Below, in pieces: positions 59,566 through 64,000 of a stretch of DNA of 64,000 nucleotides (position 1 is its first letter; every line of letters starts with the position of its first letter). The position numbers were made by a program, and so were the translations under genes. The notes beneath the pieces were generated by a model. The model saw only the letters and a list, made by a program, of their open reading frames with translations, did not search any database and was not told the DNA's origin. This DNA is from Lutjanus erythropterus (lineage: Eukaryota > Chordata > Actinopteri > Lutjaniformes > Lutjanidae), in NCBI GenBank assembly GCA_020091685.1, contig CM034601.1, positions 6,098,429 through 6,162,428 of the forward strand, in the 5' to 3' direction.

Positions 59566-62534
59566 CCTATTCTCAATATGAAGCCTCTCCACTGTGCTGC
59601 AGTCAAAGGCGTTGAATAAACAGTGCTTGCAATTTTGTCAAAAGGATTACTCAGCCTGCAGAGTGCTCTATCACAACTCCCTCTCTGTCATGGTGATAAA
59701 ACATGTGAATGGGAGATTAGTGGCGGCGGCGTTACTTGTCCTCGACCATCGAAGAGAGCTGGCGAAAGAAGAGCGACAGAATGGCTGGACACAGTAAACA
59801 CATCAACGAATATGTGAATTGTTAAAGCGAGAACCAAGGAGGTCAGAGCTCATCGCAAGTCTGAGGCTCCTTCCCTTCATTTAACAGCGGCCTAAGACCT
59901 CTGTCCATTTTACAGCTTGCACTGAAATGCCAAAATGCAAATGTGGACTATAATGTAAGGACGCAAGTGTCATATAAGGGTGGCAATGTCACCCTGCTTG
60001 ACTTTCCTCGACTTTGTTCTCAACATCTTATCTAAACAGCTGTCAGATTGCTGTGGAAAGTTATACACACATTCATGGTCTCCAGAGTGTCGAGGGTAGC
60101 TAGTATACAAGAGCCAGTATCAGCAGCGGCGGAGTTGAGTCACTTTGACTCATATATTTGGGTTTGTAGTACCAAATGCAATAAACCACAAAAACAAACA
60201 AAAAAAATGAATCAGTCAGTCATCACCTGCCAGTGGCATAAGGTTGTTACAACAGGCCCCACTGCATGCTATCTACAAGTTATGAAATGCTCAAACCATT
60301 AGCATGTATTTATTTTATCAACAATGTGTTGGACTTCACGTGGAATGAGTTACACAGGCTATTGAGACGTCTAACTAACATTATATCGAGCTTGCTATCC
60401 CAATGTTACCTGCTGCATTGTTGCTGACGCACCATGAACAGCTGAACAGCTGCATTGCTGATAAGAGGAGGGGGGTCATCCATGGGCTGGTGACTATTTT
60501 AAAAAACTCTAAGGAATTTAATTTTAGGAGCTTTGCTACCTTCTTCACCTGCTTTTTCCTTTACTGGAGCATTAATGTTTGAATGTTATGACTAGTCTTG
60601 TGGCTTGCAGATGTGTCAGTCTTGACAAACTGTATCGTATTGTTCCATCACATGATCAAACAGTGGCTTGACATTGGTATATATTACAGCAATCATCATT
60701 GCATATCTGTTTATGACAGAAATACTAAAGAAAATAGGAAGTTATTCATTTAATTTAATAGTTTTATAATTTATTTCTAGTTTTTTTAGGGTTTATGTAG
60801 AATAACCATATCATTTTGTTACAGCTTACTCTCCCCTACTTAACTAAATAAATGAGAATGATGAATGAGCTGAGTGTTCTGTTTCAAAGGCATATATAGT
60901 AAATGGCACCATTTTTAATAAATGTGAGTTTTTCTTTGAATGGAAGCATATTTCCAAGGTAGCACTCTGAATCCCCTGCAAGGACCTATTCTCCACCCAA
61001 GGTTGCATATGCTTCCCTTTATATGCCTCAGGGATAATTAGATAACATATAAAAGCATAGTAGGTGGGAAAAGCCAAGAACTTTTGTCACGTTGGACTTA
61101 AGAGTGCAGTCATATAGCTATTTCCTGGAGGCGGTATGAACTAGTGCAGTATCAGTAGAAAAGGATCATTCGTTTTTGTCCAGCCTCACAAATGCATGAC
61201 CCTTTTTATCACTGACATCTGATTGGTTTAGTTTAGTTTATAAGATATCCCTGTCACCTTGCAGGCACTGAAGACAGGTCTGGCTACACCCATTTCTTTA
61301 AGCCAGTTACAACTCTCTTGGACAGCACTAAGCCCAGGATGTAGCAACGGTGTTGTAGTGTTGCAGGAAAACTTGTTTCAGGTGGAACATTTGCACATCT
61401 GAAGGAAAGCCCTGGATTGGCTAAATTGGCTAAATCCCTGCAAATATAAACATGAGACCACGAGCATGAAAATGGTCTGGATAGACACTGTTTTTTGTCC
61501 CCACATATGATTTATTCTCAAATACAGTACGTGTGATTTATTTATGACACAGTGTTTGTTCACAGGAAACCAAATACACAGAAAAAAATCTTATCTTACA
61601 GTCTCCTATTGCCTGAAGCTACATCTGTTGCTGTAGATGACACAGTCCTGACATAATTAGGAGCACCACTAGGTCCATTATCATTCATCGTGTTGTCAGA
61701 AAGAACAGATTCAATTAATTGTATTCCTGCTCTTGTAACATACAGCATTGGCCTGTTTGGCACACTCTCCACGTTGAAAAAAAATTAATAGATTCCATCC
61801 CAAAGTAATTTTCTCTCACAGATCAATTAGCCACTCCAGCCGCAGACACACACGCTGCATCTGAGACTGCACCAGAGGGCGAGTGAATAATACTCAGCAC
61901 AAGGTCAGAGTGCTGTTGCCTTAGCACTTTGCAAACAATAATTCAGCTCCTGTTATGCAAAAAAACTGCTTTGCAAGCTTAATCTACTTGGTCATGGAAA
62001 GATTAGCCTCTGCTGTTTCCCCTGACCATGATAATGAAAACTGTAACACTGAGCGAGCAAGCAGCACTGAATATAAGACGAGAAAGCACTGTAAGACTTA
62101 CTGACCCAAATTTGTCCCCTTATGAACCAGTATTGTGCCCAGTAAATAACATTTATGTACTTTTGTTGTGGCTAATTCCAGTCTTTTCTACCCCCATATC
62201 ACCTCTTCTGCTTACATATGTCATTTTCTTTGATCAAAGAAAAAAAACATGCAGCAGTGATGTTCAACACTACGTCTACAGAACATACAGGGAGCACTTT
62301 TACTGCATGTTAACAACACAACCACTCTCCAGGGCTCAGTATATTTCCCAGTACACCACAGTATCTCAGTTTCGAATGTTATGTGGGTTTAGATGTATTC
62401 AAGATATAATTTTTACATGGAACAAACTTAATTATTCATCTCTCTGCCCACATGAGGCTAACAGTCTCTCTTCATACAGAATTTCTGTACTGACTGAGTG
62501 ACTTCAAAATTCAGGATGAAGAAAGAGAGAATCT
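59566..62534. other. Non-coding DNA, no recognised gene
   Basis: Unique AT-rich sequence. The plus-strand frame at 62028-62501 (157 codons) has no recognisable domain or splice context and is treated as chance. Confidence 0.4.
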
Positions 62535-62632
62535 CTACAGCTGGTATCTCCAAAACTCGCCGACTCACACCAAAACTATCTAGATGGATTAAGAGGTTAG
62601 AGGGAAAATGTGGATTTTCTCCCTTTCAGTTT
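62535..62632 (+). repeat. Fragment of the foldback MITE family seen at 9960
   Basis: TATCTCCAAAACTCGCCGAC, then CTCACACCAAAACTATCTAG, ATGGAT and GGTTAGAGGGAAAATG align in order with 10430-10505 of the foldback element. Only the outer right arm remains. Confidence 0.6.
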
Positions 62633-63325
62633 GTGAAAACCAGGATAAGGTCTTATCCGGCAAAAAAAAGTAATGATAGCACAAAATCAAAAAGGCAGTA
62701 TGCTTAGTTTTGGCACTCCTGTTGTTTTTCTTACTGCTATCTAGGACAATCACGTTCTGAGTTAAAGAACTACAGTTCCCGTAATGCTTTGGGTGATGCA
62801 TGGTTTAGTCAATAATCACATTACTGAAGAAAACTTTCTAACATTTGTTTTCTTTTTTTTTTATTTGACAAGATTAAAGTTACTAAAAGGCACTTTCATA
62901 TCTTGTTGATTTTAGAAGCCCCTATGGACAAAAGCGGTAGTGTTTCCTCCACCATACCCACAAAATAAAAATAAAATTATATTAGTAAAAAAATCTCCTC
63001 CTGCTTCACTGTAACTTTGCCTGGGAAAATACACAGGTACATTTCATCTGATTTACAGGAGAATCTGGTGGCAGGTATTAAAACAACTATATTGAAAAAG
63101 CCTCCTTGTGGATGGTCTCATTTGCTTATATAAGTCATATGGAGACATCAGTATTTAACCACTGATGAGTTGTAACCAGTTAAAAACTCCTTGTAGCAGC
63201 TTTATAGGGAGTATCAATTTTCTGTTATTGCTATGATTGTGCTACTGAGACTAGAGGTCTAATCCAGGCACAAAAACCTGCAGCAGTGTTTTTCTCTTGT
63301 GTTTTAACTTGGGTGAGGTACGAAG
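62633..63325. other. Non-coding DNA, no recognised gene
   Basis: No recognisable family or gene. Confidence 0.4.
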
Positions 63326-63658
63326 CATCATTAATTTTTGAAGACTGACCAAAATGTGACACTGCATATCAAAAACTGTCAAGTTTTGAAAAACGACATT
63401 GAATACCAATACACATTATTCAGATATTTCCGGAAGCCAAACAAATCTAACATAAAACAAGCTTGATTTAGGCACAGGAGACAAAAATGAAGTCATAGCC
63501 TCTATCTGAACCTCAGTATGGGACAATGGATCAAGACATTTCAAACCAAGATGACAGCACTGTGCCAAATACCAATATATCATCATACAAGCCAGGGATA
63601 AAAAAAAAAAAATGTCAAGGCTGGTGTTCACAGAGATGTGTCCAGGTTGCCACAGTGT
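63326..63658. repeat. Dispersed repeat family Y, copy 2
   Basis: Direct copy of 59236-59565, about 4.1 kb away. It carries a short extra segment (GAAGTCATAGCCTC) absent from copy 1. The A12-13 run is at the same relative position in both copies, so the run belongs to the element. Confidence 0.85.
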
Positions 63659-63721
63659 ATTAAGGCAGGATTTTAAGTTTTTTTTTCTTTGATTTTGAAG
63701 CACATTTATGGGCATTTATGG

Positions 63722-63912
63722 AGGTTATTGATTGATCTAATTATTTACTCAATTTAAATGATTAATTGTCTGGTCTATAAAACATTAGAAAGCGATGAAA
63801 AACGGCCATCACGACTTCCTACAGCACAAGGTGATGTCCTCACTTGTCTTGTTTATTCCAACCACAATCCAAAAATATTCAGTTTACTATAATTTAAGAC
63901 AGATGTGGACAA
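63722..63912 (+). repeat. Teleost hAT-like MITE with ATCGATTAAT motifs, copy D
   Basis: GATTAATTGTCTGGTCTATA, CATCACGACTTCCTACAGC, CAAGGTGATGTCCTCAC and AAATATTCAGTTTACTATAA keep the family order. The first and last segments are lost. Confidence 0.75.
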
Positions 63913-64000
63913 AAGACACTGAGTGAATAAGATTAGAAACATAAAAGATAAAGTTCATTATCATCACCAAGAAAAACAGCACTGACCCCTTATGTATTTT

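Noticed and set aside
62028..62501. 157-codon plus-strand open frame with a hydrophobic stretch
   Set aside because: A single hydrophobic run is not enough evidence; there is no family resemblance, promoter or splice support.

Overview
The window looks like teleost fish nuclear DNA. It is AT-rich, almost entirely non-coding, and full of decayed DNA transposons, foldback MITEs and microsatellites of kinds familiar from ray-finned fish. Nothing in it looks prokaryotic, viral or plasmid-borne.

Only one protein-coding segment can be defended: a large exon on the minus strand (27947-28913). It encodes the N-terminal ectodomain part of a TMEM132-family membrane protein and fits TMEM132E best among the paralogues. 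It has a strong polypyrimidine tract, two in-frame candidate acceptors 9 nt apart, and a GTAAGT donor. The preceding signal-peptide exon should lie at higher coordinates and the following exons at lower coordinates. I could not find either, so most of the window is probably large introns (or flanking DNA) of this gene.

Layout: 1-9.9 kb holds a tRNA-SINE remnant, a G15 run, a GC-rich patch at 1.5-1.9 kb and an old MITE at 2.9 kb. 9.96-10.54 kb is a long foldback MITE. 12.8-15.8 kb has further MITE and dispersed-repeat copies. 16.9-17.1 kb is a CpG cluster. 17.55-20.61 kb is a four-unit tandem array, with a 335 bp hAT-like MITE inserted in unit 1 only. 23.5-26.1 kb has LINE/SINE-like and MITE fragments, plus an inverted single copy of part of the array unit. 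27.9-28.9 kb is the exon. 30.4-34.3 kb has simple repeats, two short TIR elements and a MITE. 35.3 and 38.0 kb carry copies of the 15.1 kb repeat. 43.9-45.1 kb is a decayed Tc1-like transposon. 53.7-55.6 kb is a second Tc1-like element with recognisable ends but about 1.2 kb of foreign DNA in place of half its transposase. 58.06-59.2 kb is an AT-rich foldback with a duplicated right half. 59.2 and 63.3 kb carry a direct pair of a dispersed repeat.

The genes do not form a pathway here. The content is one exon in a repeat-shaped intronic landscape. I found no convincing new biological system. The most interesting structures are the chimeric Tc1 element, the tandem array with its datable MITE, the foldback elements, and the tandem acceptor of the exon. 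Repeat-family names come from remembered consensus resemblance and were not searched.
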